A stretch of 64,000 nt of DNA from Micromonospora profundi (GCF_011927785.1 NZ_JAATJK010000001.1:5241001-5305000), one strand, 5' to 3'. Counted from the first letter of the stretch, positions 31,213 through 40,328 are shown. Notes: generated by a model not told the origin, from the letters alone. A program made the numbers and translations.

Positions 31213-32409
31213 TTAGAGCTTGTACTCCTTTAGGAGGCCTCGGCTGATGATGGTCTTCTGGATCTCCGAGGTGCCTTCCCCGATCAGCAGGAACGGGGCT
31301 TCCCGCATCAGGCGCTCGATCTCGTACTCCTTGGAGTAGCCGTAGCCGCCGTGGATGCGGAACGCCTCCTGGACGACCTCGGCGCAGTATTCCGAGGCGA
31401 GCAGCTTGGCCATCCCGGCCTCGACGTCGTTGCGCTGGCCGGCGTCCTTGAGTCGGGCGGCGTTGACCATCAGGGCGTGCGCGGCCTCGATTTTCGTACC
31501 CATCTCGGCGAGCTTGAAGGCGATGGCCTGGTGCTTGGCGAGCGGCTGGCCGAAGGTCTTGCGCTGCTGCGCGTAGCCGACTGCCAACTCGAAGGCGCGG
31601 ATGGAGATGCCGCAGGCGCGGGCGGCCACGTTGACGCGGCCCACCTCGATGCCGTCCATCATCTGGTAGAAGCCGCGGCCCACCTTGTCGGTACCGCCGA
31701 GGATTGCCGAGTCGGGCACCGTCACGCCGTCGAGCACCATCTCGGTGGTCTCGACGCCCTTGTAGCCCATCTTGTCGATCTTGCCGGGGATGGTGAGGCC
31801 GGGGGCCGTCTCGCCGAAGCCCGGCTCCTTCTCCAGCAGGAAGGTGCTCATGTTGCCGTACACAGACTCGGCGCCGGTGTCGGTCTTGACAAGGGTGGCC
31901 ACCACGGAGGAGTACGCCCCGTTCGTCAGCCACATCTTCTGCCCGTTGAGCACGTAGCTGTCGCCGTCGCGGACCGCGCGGGACTTGATCGCCGACACGT
32001 CGGAGCCCGTCTCCGGCTCCGACATCGAGAACGCGCCGCGCACCTCGCCGGTGGCCATCTTCGGCAGCAGCCGGGCCTTCTGCTCGGCGGAGCCGTGCTG
32101 GGAGATCAGGTACGCCACGATGAAGTGCGTGTTGACGATGCCTGAGATCGACATCCAACCGCGGGACAGCTGCTCCACCACGAGCGCGTAGGTGAGCAGC
32201 GACTCGCCGAGCCCGCCGTACTCCTCGTCGATGGTGAGGCCGAACAGCCCCATCTCGCGCATCCCGTCGAGGATGTCGGTGGGGTACTCGTCGGCGTGCT
32301 CAAGCCGCTGCGCGTGCGGAATGATCTCCTTGTCGGCGAACTCGCGGACGGTCTCCAGGATCGATTGCTGCACATCGGTCAGGCCGGGCGTCTGGGCGAG
32401 TCGGGCCAT
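31213..32409 (-). CDS. Acyl-CoA dehydrogenase (ethylmalonyl-CoA set)
   Basis: A 398-aa FAD-dependent acyl-CoA dehydrogenase. The three-domain fold shows in FSMSEPETGSDVSAI, KMWLTNGAYSS, the QRKTFGQPLAKHQAI helix and IHGGYGYSKEYEIERL. Overall it resembles the enzyme I recall beside crotonyl-CoA carboxylase/reductase in Streptomyces, which would favour a branched acyl-CoA such as methylsuccinyl-CoA; this is inference. It stands alone between a palindrome and a divergent DUF4190 gene. Electron transfer flavoprotein genes are not in the window. Confidence 0.9.
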   Translation of the reverse strand: MARLAQTPGLTDVQQSILETVREFADKEIIPHAQRLEHADEYPTDILDGMREMGLFGLTIDEEYGGLGESLLTYALVVEQLSRGWMSISGIVNTHFIVAYLISQHGSAEQKARLLPKMATGEVRGAFSMSEPETGSDVSAIKSRAVRDGDSYVLNGQKMWLTNGAYSSVVATLVKTDTGAESVYGNMSTFLLEKEPGFGETAPGLTIPGKIDKMGYKGVETTEMVLDGVTVPDSAILGGTDKVGRGFYQMMDGIEVGRVNVAARACGISIRAFELAVGYAQQRKTFGQPLAKHQAIAFKLAEMGTKIEAAHALMVNAARLKDAGQRNDVEAGMAKLLASEYCAEVVQEAFRIHGGYGYSKEYEIERLMREAPFLLIGEGTSEIQKTIISRGLLKEYKL

Positions 32410-32585
32410 CTCAGCCTCCGGGGATCAGCGCACTACTCATGGGTAACTGAACGCTCGGTCAGTATCGACCTCCGGGCCGGCAAGGCCAAGGTGACCAGTC
32501 CACACAACCGCTGTGAAAAGGTTCACCGCTGCGGGTAGCGTCCGGCAAGAGGGACTTTTCCGGCACCGGCAGGAGGAGCACGGCT

Positions 32586-33122
32586 GTGACCTACCCGCCA
32601 CCGTCGGGACCATCCGGCGACGAGCCGCCACCGTCACCCTACGAGCCGCCTCCGGACCAGTCGCCGTACGCGCCGCCGCCGGCCGGTCAGACGCCGTACC
32701 CGCCACCGCCCGACCAGTCTTCCTTCGGGTCGCCGGAACGCTCACCGTACGGGCCACCCGCCGACGAGCCGTCACCGTACGAGCAGCAGGGACAGCACCA
32801 GTCGGCGCACTGGGGGCAGCAGCCGCCGTACCCTCCGCAGGGCCCCTACGGCCAGTACGGCCCGCCGACGCCCGGACCGAGCCGGCCCACGAACCTGCTG
32901 GCGATCCTGTCGCTGGTGTTCGCCTTCGTGTTCCCACCGGCCGGCGCTGTCCTCGGCCACGTGGCCAAGCGCCAGATCCGCACCAGCGGCGAGGAGGGCG
33001 GCCAGCTCGCCACCTGGGGAATGATCCTCGGGTACGTCTTCACAGGGCTGACACTGCTGGCCTGCTGCGGCTGGCTGGCCCTCGTCATCATCGGCAGCAA
33101 CAGCAACAACGGCAGCTACTGA
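32586..33122 (+). CDS. DUF4190 membrane protein, proline-rich N-terminus
   Basis: A 178-aa protein. A Pro/Tyr/Gln-rich cytoplasmic half (YAPPPAGQTPYPPPPDQ-type repeats) is followed by two membrane helices flanking the DUF4190 motif ILGHVAKRQIRTSGEEGG variant. It is a paralogue of the product at 34162-34671, sharing GHVA and QIRTSGE. The function is unknown; similar proteins are abundant in actinobacteria. AGGAGGAG lies upstream of GTG 32586. Confidence 0.82.
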   Translation: MTYPPPSGPSGDEPPPSPYEPPPDQSPYAPPPAGQTPYPPPPDQSSFGSPERSPYGPPADEPSPYEQQGQHQSAHWGQQPPYPPQGPYGQYGPPTPGPSRPTNLLAILSLVFAFVFPPAGAVLGHVAKRQIRTSGEEGGQLATWGMILGYVFTGLTLLACCGWLALVIIGSNSNNGSY

Positions 33123-33137
33123 GCGACAGTGGACCGG

Positions 33138-33893
33138 TCAGCGGAACCGGGCCTCCCGGACACTGTTGCCGCCGTCGACCACGAGCATCTGCCCAGTGAT
33201 GTACGAGGCAGCCGGTGAGCAGAGGAAACTGATGGCCGCCGCGACCTCGTCCGGGGTGCCCGGTCGGCCGACAGGAGTGCCCAGCCCCTGCTTGATCTCG
33301 GCCATCGTGGACGCCGCCGTGTAGATGGTGCCGGGCGCCACCGCGTTCACCGTCACCCCGTCGGCGATCATCTCCATGGCAAGCGCCCGCGTCAGCCCCA
33401 CCACGCCGGCCTTCGCCGCCGCGTACGCGGCCTCGGTGGGCAGGGCGTTCACCGGCCCGGCGGTGGCCGCCAGGTTGACGATCCGCCCCCAGCCCCGCTC
33501 GGCCATCCCGCCGATGAACGCCCGACTGCACAGGAACGCTGTGGACAGGTTGCGGTCGATCTCGCCACGCCACTCGTCGTAGGTCAACTGCGCGACCGGC
33601 CGCAGCACCCCCTGGCTGGCACGACTCGCCAGGCCCGCGTTGTTGACAAGCACCTCGACGTCGCCCAACTGCTCAGCGACCGCGTCGGCGAGCGCGCCGA
33701 CCTCCGACTCGTCGGTCAGGTCGGCGACGAAGCCGGTCACTCCCAGTTCGCCGGCCCGCTCGTGGATGCGGCGGGTCGTGGAGACGATCGCGACCCGCGC
33801 CCCCAGGTCGGCGAGCCGCCGGGCGGTCGCGTACCCGATGCCGTCCGGGCTGCCCGCCCCCGTCACCAGGGCGACACGCCCGTCGAGCCGCAT
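33138..33893 (-). CDS. Short-chain dehydrogenase/reductase (FabG-like)
   Basis: A 251-aa NAD(P)-dependent SDR. Cofactor loop [15 protein letters not shown], the NNAG motif, and catalytic residues Ser/Tyr/Lys around LAATAG and [15 protein letters not shown] are in order, with IYTAASTM and a C-terminal GQMLVVDGG. Fits the 3-oxoacyl-ACP reductase-like class; substrate unknown. The reading frame continues upstream by 62 codons but that part is Arg/Ser/Asp-rich and unlikely; ATG 33893 matches the family start. Confidence 0.88.
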   Translation of the reverse strand: MRLDGRVALVTGAGSPDGIGYATARRLADLGARVAIVSTTRRIHERAGELGVTGFVADLTDESEVGALADAVAEQLGDVEVLVNNAGLASRASQGVLRPVAQLTYDEWRGEIDRNLSTAFLCSRAFIGGMAERGWGRIVNLAATAGPVNALPTEAAYAAAKAGVVGLTRALAMEMIADGVTVNAVAPGTIYTAASTMAEIKQGLGTPVGRPGTPDEVAAAISFLCSPAASYITGQMLVVDGGNSVREARFR

Positions 33894-34161
33894 GGTCACC
33901 GGGTCGGGGAGCGCGACCGGCTCGTCGGCGCCGACCCCGCTGCCCGGCGTGGTCGCACGGCCGCGCCGAGCCGCACCCGGCCGGCTGACGTCCCGTCTCG
34001 GTCGGCTTCCGGAACGGTCCGCGGCACGCGATTCGATTGCCATGCCAGGGATCCTGCCCGTTACGACCGACCTGGGCAACGCGGCACCCGGGAGCGGGGG
34101 CGTCGGGTTTGGTCACCCCTGGCTACCCTGACGGCGCCAACCAAGCCGACGGAGAGTACGC

Positions 34162-34671
34162 ATGACCAATCCCCCGCCCCCCGGCGACTGGAACGACCCC
34201 ACGAGGTCGGCTCAGCCGGCGAGTTCACCGCTGGATCCGACAATGGTGTCCAGCCCGCCGGTGCCAACCCAGCCCGGCCCCTCCGACCCGTACTCGCCGG
34301 CCGACCCGTACGCCGGCGGGCAGGCGGCCCCGGGACAGCCGGTGGCGTACGCCCCGCCCGGCTATCCGCCGCCGTACCCCGGTTACGGCTACCCGCCGCC
34401 CCCGAAGAACAACGGGCTTGCCATCGCGTCGCTTGTGCTGAGCCTTGTCGGCCTCACGTCCTGTGGGATCACGGCGCCGATCGGGGCGATCCTCGGCCAC
34501 GTGGCGCAGAGTCAGATCCGCACCAGCGGCGAGGCCGGTGAAGGTATGGCGAAGGCCGGCATCATCGTCGGCTGGATCGTCACCGCGCTGATGCTGCTCG
34601 GGATCGCCGCCTACGCCGCCATCATCATCTTCGCGGTCTCGAACGCCGACAGCAGCACCAGCAGCTACTGA
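34162..34671 (+). CDS. DUF4190 membrane protein, second copy
   Basis: A 169-aa paralogue of the product at 32586. It has a Pro/Gly/Tyr-rich N-terminus (about 1-80), then two membrane helices around ILGHVAQSQIRTSGEAGEGM. GGAGAG lies 7 bases before the ATG. The two copies lie 1 kb apart with an SDR gene between them on the other strand, so they may derive from a local duplication. Confidence 0.82.
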   Translation: MTNPPPPGDWNDPTRSAQPASSPLDPTMVSSPPVPTQPGPSDPYSPADPYAGGQAAPGQPVAYAPPGYPPPYPGYGYPPPPKNNGLAIASLVLSLVGLTSCGITAPIGAILGHVAQSQIRTSGEAGEGMAKAGIIVGWIVTALMLLGIAAYAAIIIFAVSNADSSTSSY

Positions 34672-34703
34672 GAGGGCGGCCGGGTCGACGTACCAACGGC
34701 TTT

Positions 34704-34746
34704 GTCGGGCCGGGCCGACAGCCTGCGGCTGTCGACCCGGCCCGAC
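34704..34746. terminator. Two-part hairpin between convergent genes
   Basis: GTCGGGCCGGG (34704-34714) pairs with CCCGGCCCGAC (34736-34746), and GACAGCC-TGC-GGCTGTC extends the stem inside. It ends four bases before the CitE-like stop, so it probably terminates both genes. Confidence 0.75.
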
Positions 34747-34749
34747 CAC

Positions 34750-35706
34750 TCACTCCGCCGGTGGGGTGAACGACGAGGTACGGCTCATTCCGGCGGCCCG
34801 GCCCTTGGCGGCGACCACAAGCGCCATCTTGCGGGACGCCTCGTCGATCATTTCGTCGCCGAGCATCACCGCGCCGAGCTTGCCGCCGGCCTCCGAGGTG
34901 TAGTGCTCGTAGGCGTCGAGGATCAGCTCGGCGTGGTCGTAGTCGGCCTGCGCCGGCTGGTAGACCTCGTTCGCGGCGTCGATCTGGCCCGGGTGCAGCA
35001 CCCACTTGCCGTCGAACCCCAGCGCCGCCGACCGCTTGGCCACCTCACGGAAGCCGTCCACGTCCCGGATCTGCAGGAACGGCCCGTCGATTGCCTGCTT
35101 GTCGTGCATTCGGGCGGCCATCAGGATGCGCATCAGGATGTAGTGGTACGGGTCGCCCGGGTAGTCCGGGATCAGCGCACCGACAACGAGCGACTTCATG
35201 TTGATCGAGGCCATGAAGTCGGCCGGGCCGAAGATGATCGTCTCCACCCGGGGCGAGGCGCCCGCGATGGCGTCGACGTTGACCAGGCCCGCGGCGTTCT
35301 CGATCTGCGCCTCGATGCCGATCCGTCCGACCTCCAGGCCCAGCGTCTTCTCGATCTGGGTGAGCAGCAGGTCCAGCCACTGCACCTGGGCGGCGTCCTG
35401 CACCTTGGGCAGCATGATGCAGTCCAGGTTCGCGCCAGCGCCCTCGACGACCTCGATGACATCCCGGTAGGTCCACGGGGTGGTCAGGTCGTTGACCCGT
35501 ACCACGCGGGTCTTGCCGGCCCAGTCACCGTCGTTGAGCGCGGCCACGATGTTCTTGCGCGCGTCCGGCTTGGCCAGCGGGGCGACGGCGTCCTCCAGGT
35601 CGAGGAAGACCTGGTCGGCCGGGAGGCCCTGCGCCTTGCCGAGCATCTTGACGCTGGAACCCGGTACGGCGAGACAGGATCGGCGAGGACGACCGACTGC
35701 GGCCAT
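34750..35706 (-). CDS. HpcH/HpaI aldolase / CitE-like CoA-ester lyase
   Basis: A 318-aa lyase of the CitE/Mcl group, which cleaves or forms C-C bonds in malyl-CoA-type esters with Mg2+. Signature parts are RRSCLAVPGSS, FLDLEDAVAPLAKPDAR, IEAQIENAAGLVN and FGPADFMAS. The match to the enzyme encoded with the ethylmalonyl-CoA genes in Streptomyces is close from memory, so beta-methylmalyl-CoA or malyl-CoA is the likely substrate. AAGGAG lies 7 bases before ATG 35706. Confidence 0.9.
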   Translation of the reverse strand: MAAVGRPRRSCLAVPGSSVKMLGKAQGLPADQVFLDLEDAVAPLAKPDARKNIVAALNDGDWAGKTRVVRVNDLTTPWTYRDVIEVVEGAGANLDCIMLPKVQDAAQVQWLDLLLTQIEKTLGLEVGRIGIEAQIENAAGLVNVDAIAGASPRVETIIFGPADFMASINMKSLVVGALIPDYPGDPYHYILMRILMAARMHDKQAIDGPFLQIRDVDGFREVAKRSAALGFDGKWVLHPGQIDAANEVYQPAQADYDHAELILDAYEHYTSEAGGKLGAVMLGDEMIDEASRKMALVVAAKGRAAGMSRTSSFTPPAE

Positions 35707-35804
35707 GGATGAACTCCTTCCAGCGTTCGGCGGGCACGCCGACGCCACCTGACGACAGATCCGAGAAAACTTAACGATCCCAAAGGGGCGTGTTGACGCC
35801 ACGG

Positions 35805-35810
35805 TAACCT
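35805..35810 (+). promoter_or_regulatory. -10 box of the SDR gene
   Basis: TAACCT lies 6 bases before GTG 35817, the leaderless spacing seen elsewhere. Confidence 0.4.
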
Positions 35811-35816
35811 CGTGCC

Positions 35817-36662
35817 GTGACCGGGGTGAATGGACCTGTGGAAGATCTCACTGGGCGTCGACTCGTGGTGGTGACCGGGGCCAGCTCCGGGATCGGGCTG
35901 GCCGCCGCCGTGCACCTCGCCTGCCGCGGCGACCAGGTGGTGCTCGTCGGGCGGGACCCTGCCCGCCTCCAGGCCGCCGCCGAACGGGTACGGGAGACCT
36001 CGGGTGAGCGCCCGGAGCTGTTCCGCGCCGACTTCGCGGTGCTCGACGACGTCCGACGGCTCGCCGAAGGGCTGCGCGCCGCGTACGACCGGATCGACGT
36101 GCTCGTCAACAACGCAGGAGCGATCGCGCTCCAGCCTCTCACCACCGTCGACGGTTTCGAGCTGTCGATCCAGGCCAACCACCTGGCCCCGTTCCTGCTG
36201 ACCAACCTGCTCGCCGACCGGGTCGGCCGGATCGTGGTCACCGGCTCCGGTGCGCACCGCTTCGGCACGCTCGATCCGGACGACCTGAACGCGGCACTGC
36301 GCCGTTACCGGCCGCTGGGCGCGTACGGCACCAGCAAGCAGGCGAACATCCTGTTCACCGCCGAGGCGGCCCGCCGCTGGCCGGGAATCCCCGCACACAG
36401 CTTCCACCCGGGAGTGGTGCGCACCCGGTTCGGCAACGACAGCAGGGTTGTCGCGTTCGGCATGCGGGTGCTGCCGTTCCGCAGCCCGGAGAAGGCCGCC
36501 GAGACGCTGGTCTGGCTCGCCAACCAGGACCCGGCCCGGTTGGTCGGCGGCGGGTACTACTACAACAGGCGGTTGCGCCGGCCGTACCGCAAGGCGGCCG
36601 ACCCACGGCTCGCCGCCCGGCTCTGGTCGGCAAGCGCCGCCGCCGTGGGCATCGACGGGTAG
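35817..36662 (+). CDS. SDR-family oxidoreductase (retinol dehydrogenase-like)
   Basis: A 281-aa SDR. TGASSGIG, NNAGA, the active-site YGTSKQAN and the following Pro-Gly (HPGVVRT) are all in place. The YxxSK sequence and the lack of a C-terminal FabG motif place it near RDH/WWOX-type members that act on lipophilic alcohols or aldehydes. Its stop codon is reused as part of the -10 box of the next gene, a tight arrangement. Confidence 0.88.
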   Translation: MTGVNGPVEDLTGRRLVVVTGASSGIGLAAAVHLACRGDQVVLVGRDPARLQAAAERVRETSGERPELFRADFAVLDDVRRLAEGLRAAYDRIDVLVNNAGAIALQPLTTVDGFELSIQANHLAPFLLTNLLADRVGRIVVTGSGAHRFGTLDPDDLNAALRRYRPLGAYGTSKQANILFTAEAARRWPGIPAHSFHPGVVRTRFGNDSRVVAFGMRVLPFRSPEKAAETLVWLANQDPARLVGGGYYYNRRLRRPYRKAADPRLAARLWSASAAAVGIDG

Positions 36663-36665
36663 CGT
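36660..36665 (+). promoter_or_regulatory. -10 box overlapping the upstream stop codon
   Basis: TAGCGT begins with the TAG stop of the SDR gene and lies 7 bases before GTG 36673, giving a separate leaderless promoter for the small gene. Confidence 0.45.
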
Positions 36666-36672
36666 TGCCACC

Positions 36673-36948
36673 GTGCTCACTCTCGTGGCGATCGTCGAGT
36701 TTCCCACCGGGGCCGAGTCCGATGGCCAGCGCTACGAGGACGACGTCCTTGCCCTGCTCGACAGGCACGGCGGCGAACTGGAACGACGGCTGCGCAGCAC
36801 CGCTGGGCGAAGCGAGGTGCACGTGATCCGGTTCGCGGATCGGGCCGGCTACGAGTCGTTCCTCGTCGACCCGCAGCGGGCGGCACTGCGTACCGCCCTC
36901 GGCGAAGCCGCACCGACCACCCGCGTCATCGAGGTGCACGAGGTCTGA
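36673..36948 (+). CDS. DUF1330-like small protein
   Basis: A 91-aa protein with an alpha/beta ferredoxin-like pattern (LVAIVEFPTG, HVIRFADRAGYESFLVDPQR), closest to the DUF1330/YCII-type dimeric barrels. No catalytic residue can be identified. It follows the SDR gene after 10 bases with its own promoter-like box. Confidence 0.65.
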   Translation: MLTLVAIVEFPTGAESDGQRYEDDVLALLDRHGGELERRLRSTAGRSEVHVIRFADRAGYESFLVDPQRAALRTALGEAAPTTRVIEVHEV

Positions 36949-36951
36949 GCG

Positions 36952-37908
36952 TCAGTCGGTCAGCGGCGCCGGGTCGGCCGGCAACGCCGTGGTCGTGGCG
37001 CGACGGCCGGCGCGGGCGCCGCCGAGCACCACCACTGCCACCCCGACCAGCAGCAACGACATGCCCAGCAGCGCGTACGCGCGAGGCACCTGGCCCAGCC
37101 AGACCCAGGCCAGCAGGGCGGCGCCGGGCACCTCCAGCAGGATCAACACGCTTACCGTCGTCGCCGGGATCCGGTGCAGGACGTAGTTGAACATCGAGTG
37201 CCCGAGCAGTTGCGCGCCAGCCACCAACGCCAGGATGGCCAGCCAGGTACGCCCGTCGAAGCCGGTAAGCCGCACCCCGCCGAGCAGGCAGATCACCAGC
37301 AGGATCAGCGCGCAGATCCCGTAGCAGATGGTCGTGTAGGTGGTGGTGCTGATGCTGGCCCGCGCACGCTCACCGAACGCGGTGTAGACGGCGCCGAACA
37401 CGCCACCGGCCACCGCCAGCAGGTCACCGACTACCGCCCTCGCGGAGATGCCCACGTCCGCGCCCGTGGCGATCACCGCGCCGCCGACCGTCACCGCGAT
37501 GCCGACCCAGACCACCGGTGGGAGCCTGCGACCCTGCGCTCGGGCGATCAGCCCCTGCCAGACCGGCTGGGTGGCGACCAGAGCCGTTGCCGCAGCCACC
37601 GATGTGAGCTGGACGCTCGGCATCCAGGCGGCGAAGTGCGCGGCCAGCGCCACACCGGAGAGGACGCAGAACAGCCCCTCCCGCCGACCTGCCAGCCCGA
37701 CCAGGGCGCGGAACTCGGCGCGACGTCGGGCCAGCGAGAACGGGCTCAGCACGGCCACCGCCAGCACGTTGCGCCAGAACGCGATGGCCAGCGCCGGTGC
37801 GGCCGCGTACGCGATCAGCGGCGCTGACGACGACACCGCGACCACGGCGAGGCCCACCGCGCCGGTGGTCAGCGGATCCAACGTCGGGCGGCGCGAATCA
37901 GGGGGCAC
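36952..37908 (-). CDS. EamA/DMT-family transporter
   Basis: A 318-aa drug/metabolite transporter with ten predicted helices in two EamA repeats. The second repeat begins near GDLLAVAGGVFGAVYTAF. Such carriers export metabolites or amino acids; the substrate is not predictable. Only three bases separate its stop from the convergent small gene. GTG 37908 is preferred over TTG 37917 because AAGATT lies 7 bases upstream; neither has a ribosome site. Confidence 0.85.
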   Translation of the reverse strand: MPPDSRRPTLDPLTTGAVGLAVVAVSSSAPLIAYAAAPALAIAFWRNVLAVAVLSPFSLARRRAEFRALVGLAGRREGLFCVLSGVALAAHFAAWMPSVQLTSVAAATALVATQPVWQGLIARAQGRRLPPVVWVGIAVTVGGAVIATGADVGISARAVVGDLLAVAGGVFGAVYTAFGERARASISTTTYTTICYGICALILLVICLLGGVRLTGFDGRTWLAILALVAGAQLLGHSMFNYVLHRIPATTVSVLILLEVPGAALLAWVWLGQVPRAYALLGMSLLLVGVAVVVLGGARAGRRATTTALPADPAPLTD

Positions 37909-38012
37909 GGGAAGCAATCTTCACACGATCACCATGGACACAGAACGTCATCACTCCGTTACGATCGGGCAGCGTCGCGCCAGCGGCCGTCGATCGCCCG
38001 GAGGCGCGCCAG

Positions 38013-38777
38013 ATGCCCAGCTACCAGGCTGTGCTGTTCGACTTCTTCGGCACGCTCACCCACTCGGTCCAACGCGGCGCCGCGCACCTCCGCACCGCCG
38101 AACTGCTCGGCTGCCCCATCGACACGCTCAACGAGGTGCTCAATCGCACCTACTACGCGCGTGCCACCGGTCGGCTCGGCAGCGCGGAGGCGACACTGCG
38201 CTGGGTCTGCGCCCTGGCGGGCGTACACCCCAGCGACCATGCGCTGCGGGCGGCCGTGGCATCCCGGCACCGGGCGGTCCGCGCGGACACCCGGCTGCGG
38301 GCCGACGCGGTGCCGGTGCTCGCGGCGCTGCGCCACTGCGGCCTGCGCACCGGCGTGATCAGCGACTGTACGCACGAACTGCCGGCCTTCCTGCCGCAGC
38401 TCCCGATCGCCCCACTGCTCGACGTGCGGGTCTTCTCCGTCCAGGTCGGACGATGCAAGCCCGAACCGGAGCTCTACCTGACCGCCTGTCAGCGGCTGGG
38501 GCTCGCACCGGCCGACTGCCTGTACGTCGGCGACGGTGGCAGCCAGGAGCTGACCGGCGCCGAGCGGGCCGGGATGACAGCGGTCCGGCTGGCCGCACCC
38601 GATCTGGCCGAGCACATGGTGTTCAACGCCGACCGGGAATGGCGCGGCCGGACCGTGGGCAGCCTGCGCGAGGTGCTCGACGTCGTGAGCGCAACGAACC
38701 TCGCGGACGCCGATCTGGCGCGCACCGGGGTCGGCGGGATGTGCGCGGCCGGCAGGGCGGGCGGTCCGGCGGGCTGA
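38013..38777 (+). CDS. HAD-family hydrolase
   Basis: A 254-aa HAD phosphatase-fold protein. Motif I is FDFFGTLT, where the second Asp of the usual DxD is replaced by Phe (DFFGT), as in haloacid dehalogenase-like members; motif II is ISDCTHE, and motif IV is LYVGDGGSQEL. The cap domain is inserted after motif I. The substitution suggests the enzyme may not be a canonical phosphatase. GGAGG lies 9 bases before ATG 38013. Confidence 0.85.
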   Translation: MPSYQAVLFDFFGTLTHSVQRGAAHLRTAELLGCPIDTLNEVLNRTYYARATGRLGSAEATLRWVCALAGVHPSDHALRAAVASRHRAVRADTRLRADAVPVLAALRHCGLRTGVISDCTHELPAFLPQLPIAPLLDVRVFSVQVGRCKPEPELYLTACQRLGLAPADCLYVGDGGSQELTGAERAGMTAVRLAAPDLAEHMVFNADREWRGRTVGSLREVLDVVSATNLADADLARTGVGGMCAAGRAGGPAG

Positions 38778-38825
38778 CCAACGGGCGGTCGGCGGGTCAG
38801 CGGCGGCGCACGGGCGGCCGACGGA

Positions 38826-39335
38826 TCAGCGGCGGCGGACCCGGTGCAGGCGGAACGGCTTGCGGGTGGCGCGGACCGCCGGGGTCTCCCGGGGCTCCTC
38901 CGTCTGCGCGTCGGACGGCAGGTCGGCGCCGGAGAGCGGCTCGCCCGCGGGGGCGAGCCGATTCACCGCACAGCCGTCGGCGGCCCACCGCGCCACCAGG
39001 TCCGCCGTCGGGCCGGGCGCGTTCAGGCGCTTGCCCGCCACAAGCGGCGCCGTGGTCTCCCACGCCTCGCTGCCCGGCGACAGCCTGGTCACCCGGGCCG
39101 GCCAGGTGACGATGCGGCCGCCGTGATCACCGCGCAGCGTGACCTGCGCCTCGGTGGCGTCGGCCAACCCGGGAGCGGCCTGCTCGCCCGGCCCGCTCAC
39201 CACGTAGAGCGCGCCTTCCAGCGGGGCGCACCAGAGCGCGAGCGCCGGCCCGCCGGACACGCTGACCCAGGCCACGGCGGCCTTCTTCATCGCCTCGTCG
39301 ACAAGCGGCGTCGAGGTGTGCGCGTCGTCAGTCAC
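38826..39335 (-). CDS. Conserved hypothetical, flavin split-barrel-like
   Basis: A 169-aa protein of actinobacteria. The core (PALALWCAPLEGALYVVSGPGEQ, TLRGDHGGRIVTWPARVT) has the strand pattern of pyridoxamine-phosphate-oxidase-like split barrels, but no flavin motif is certain. The C-terminus is basic (RKPFRLHRVRRR). Function unknown; no operon with neighbours. Confidence 0.6.
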   Translation of the reverse strand: MTDDAHTSTPLVDEAMKKAAVAWVSVSGGPALALWCAPLEGALYVVSGPGEQAAPGLADATEAQVTLRGDHGGRIVTWPARVTRLSPGSEAWETTAPLVAGKRLNAPGPTADLVARWAADGCAVNRLAPAGEPLSGADLPSDAQTEEPRETPAVRATRKPFRLHRVRRR

Positions 39336-39419
39336 CCTCGTATCCTCCCGTACGTCGACCGGCGACGCGTGGACCGCCGGTCGATCGCCTGCCGCCCGTC
39401 CACCCAGGGCCTGCGCGGC

Positions 39420-40295
39420 TCAGCCCACGAAGGGCGGCACGGCGATCTCGCCCCGGGCCACCGGCATCACCTGGCCGGCGACGGTAGCGCCGACGGCCGT
39501 GCCGCTCTCCGCCGTCACAGTGCAGGTCAACGCAGAGGGACGGCCCATCTCCACACCCTGGCGCACCGCGTACCGGGACAGTCCGTCCCCCGGCAGCAGG
39601 CCCGTGGCCACCAGCCAGACGCCCAGCCCGAGCGCCGCCGAACCGGTCGCCGGATCCTCCGGGACACCGAGCCCCGGCACGAAAACCCGAGCGTGCGCGG
39701 TTTGCGTGGCGGGGTCCCAGGAGAAGACGCTCACGTGATCCACGCCGTACCGCTCCGCCGCCACCGGGTTCAGCCGGGCCCGGGCCACCGAATCCGGGAA
39801 CACCGGCAGGTACGGGAACTCCAGCCCGCAGCCCGCCACCCGAGGCGCCGGCCCACTGCTGTCGTAGTCGGCCTCGACCAGCCCGGCGATCTCCAGCAGC
39901 GGCTCCGGGTCCAACTCGGGGCCGAGCGTGGGGCTGCTGCCGGTGAGCGTCGCGCCGGTTGCGGTCACGTCGATCGGCAGCACCCCGGCACCGCACTCCT
40001 GGGTGACCTGCCCCACGTCGAACATCCCGCGCCGACTGGCGGTGACCGCCGCGCCGACGCTCGGGTGCCCGGCGAACGGCAACTCCTCGGCAGGGGTGAA
40101 GATGCGGGCCCGGTACGTCGCGCCGACCTGGGTAGGTGGCAGCACGAACACCGTCTCGGACAGGTTGAACTCCAGTGCGAGCGCCTGCATCTGCTCGGTG
40201 GCCAGCGCCTCCGCGCCGAACACCACGGCCAGCGGGTTGCCACTGAACGGGCGGTCGGTGAAGACGTCCACGATCTCGTAGGCCAAGGTCGACAT
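39420..40295 (-). CDS. PhzF-family isomerase-like protein
   Basis: A 291-aa protein of the PhzF/DapF fold. The N-terminal VDVFTDRPFSGNPLAVV, the catalytic Glu in SETVFVLPP, FAGHPSVGAA, and the C-terminal DPATGSAALGLG all match. PhzF isomerises trans-2,3-dihydro-3-hydroxyanthranilate in phenazine synthesis, but most members, like this one outside a phz cluster, have unknown substrates. The start is ATG 40295, with TAGTGT 8 bases upstream; it is divergent from the MgtE-like gene. Confidence 0.9.
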   Translation of the reverse strand: MSTLAYEIVDVFTDRPFSGNPLAVVFGAEALATEQMQALALEFNLSETVFVLPPTQVGATYRARIFTPAEELPFAGHPSVGAAVTASRRGMFDVGQVTQECGAGVLPIDVTATGATLTGSSPTLGPELDPEPLLEIAGLVEADYDSSGPAPRVAGCGLEFPYLPVFPDSVARARLNPVAAERYGVDHVSVFSWDPATQTAHARVFVPGLGVPEDPATGSAALGLGVWLVATGLLPGDGLSRYAVRQGVEMGRPSALTCTVTAESGTAVGATVAGQVMPVARGEIAVPPFVG

Positions 40296-40303
40296 GTTGC
40301 TAA

Positions 40304-40309
40304 ACACTA
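40304..40309 (-). promoter_or_regulatory. -10 box of the phzF-like gene
   Basis: On the minus strand TAGTGT lies 8 bases before ATG 40295. The opposite -10 box starts only 7 bases away at 40316, so the two divergent promoters nearly coincide. Confidence 0.45.
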
Positions 40310-40315
40310 GGCGCT

Positions 40316-40321
40316 TAGGCT
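40316..40321 (+). promoter_or_regulatory. -10 box of the MgtE-like gene
   Basis: TAGGCT lies 7 bases before GTG 40329, selecting it over GTG 40323. Confidence 0.5.
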
Positions 40322-40328
40322 GGTGCCC

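Noticed and set aside
33894..34079. N-terminal extension of the SDR at 33138
   Set aside because: It is Arg/Ser/Pro-rich and unlike SDRs, whose cofactor motif should be near the start; ATG 33893 fits.
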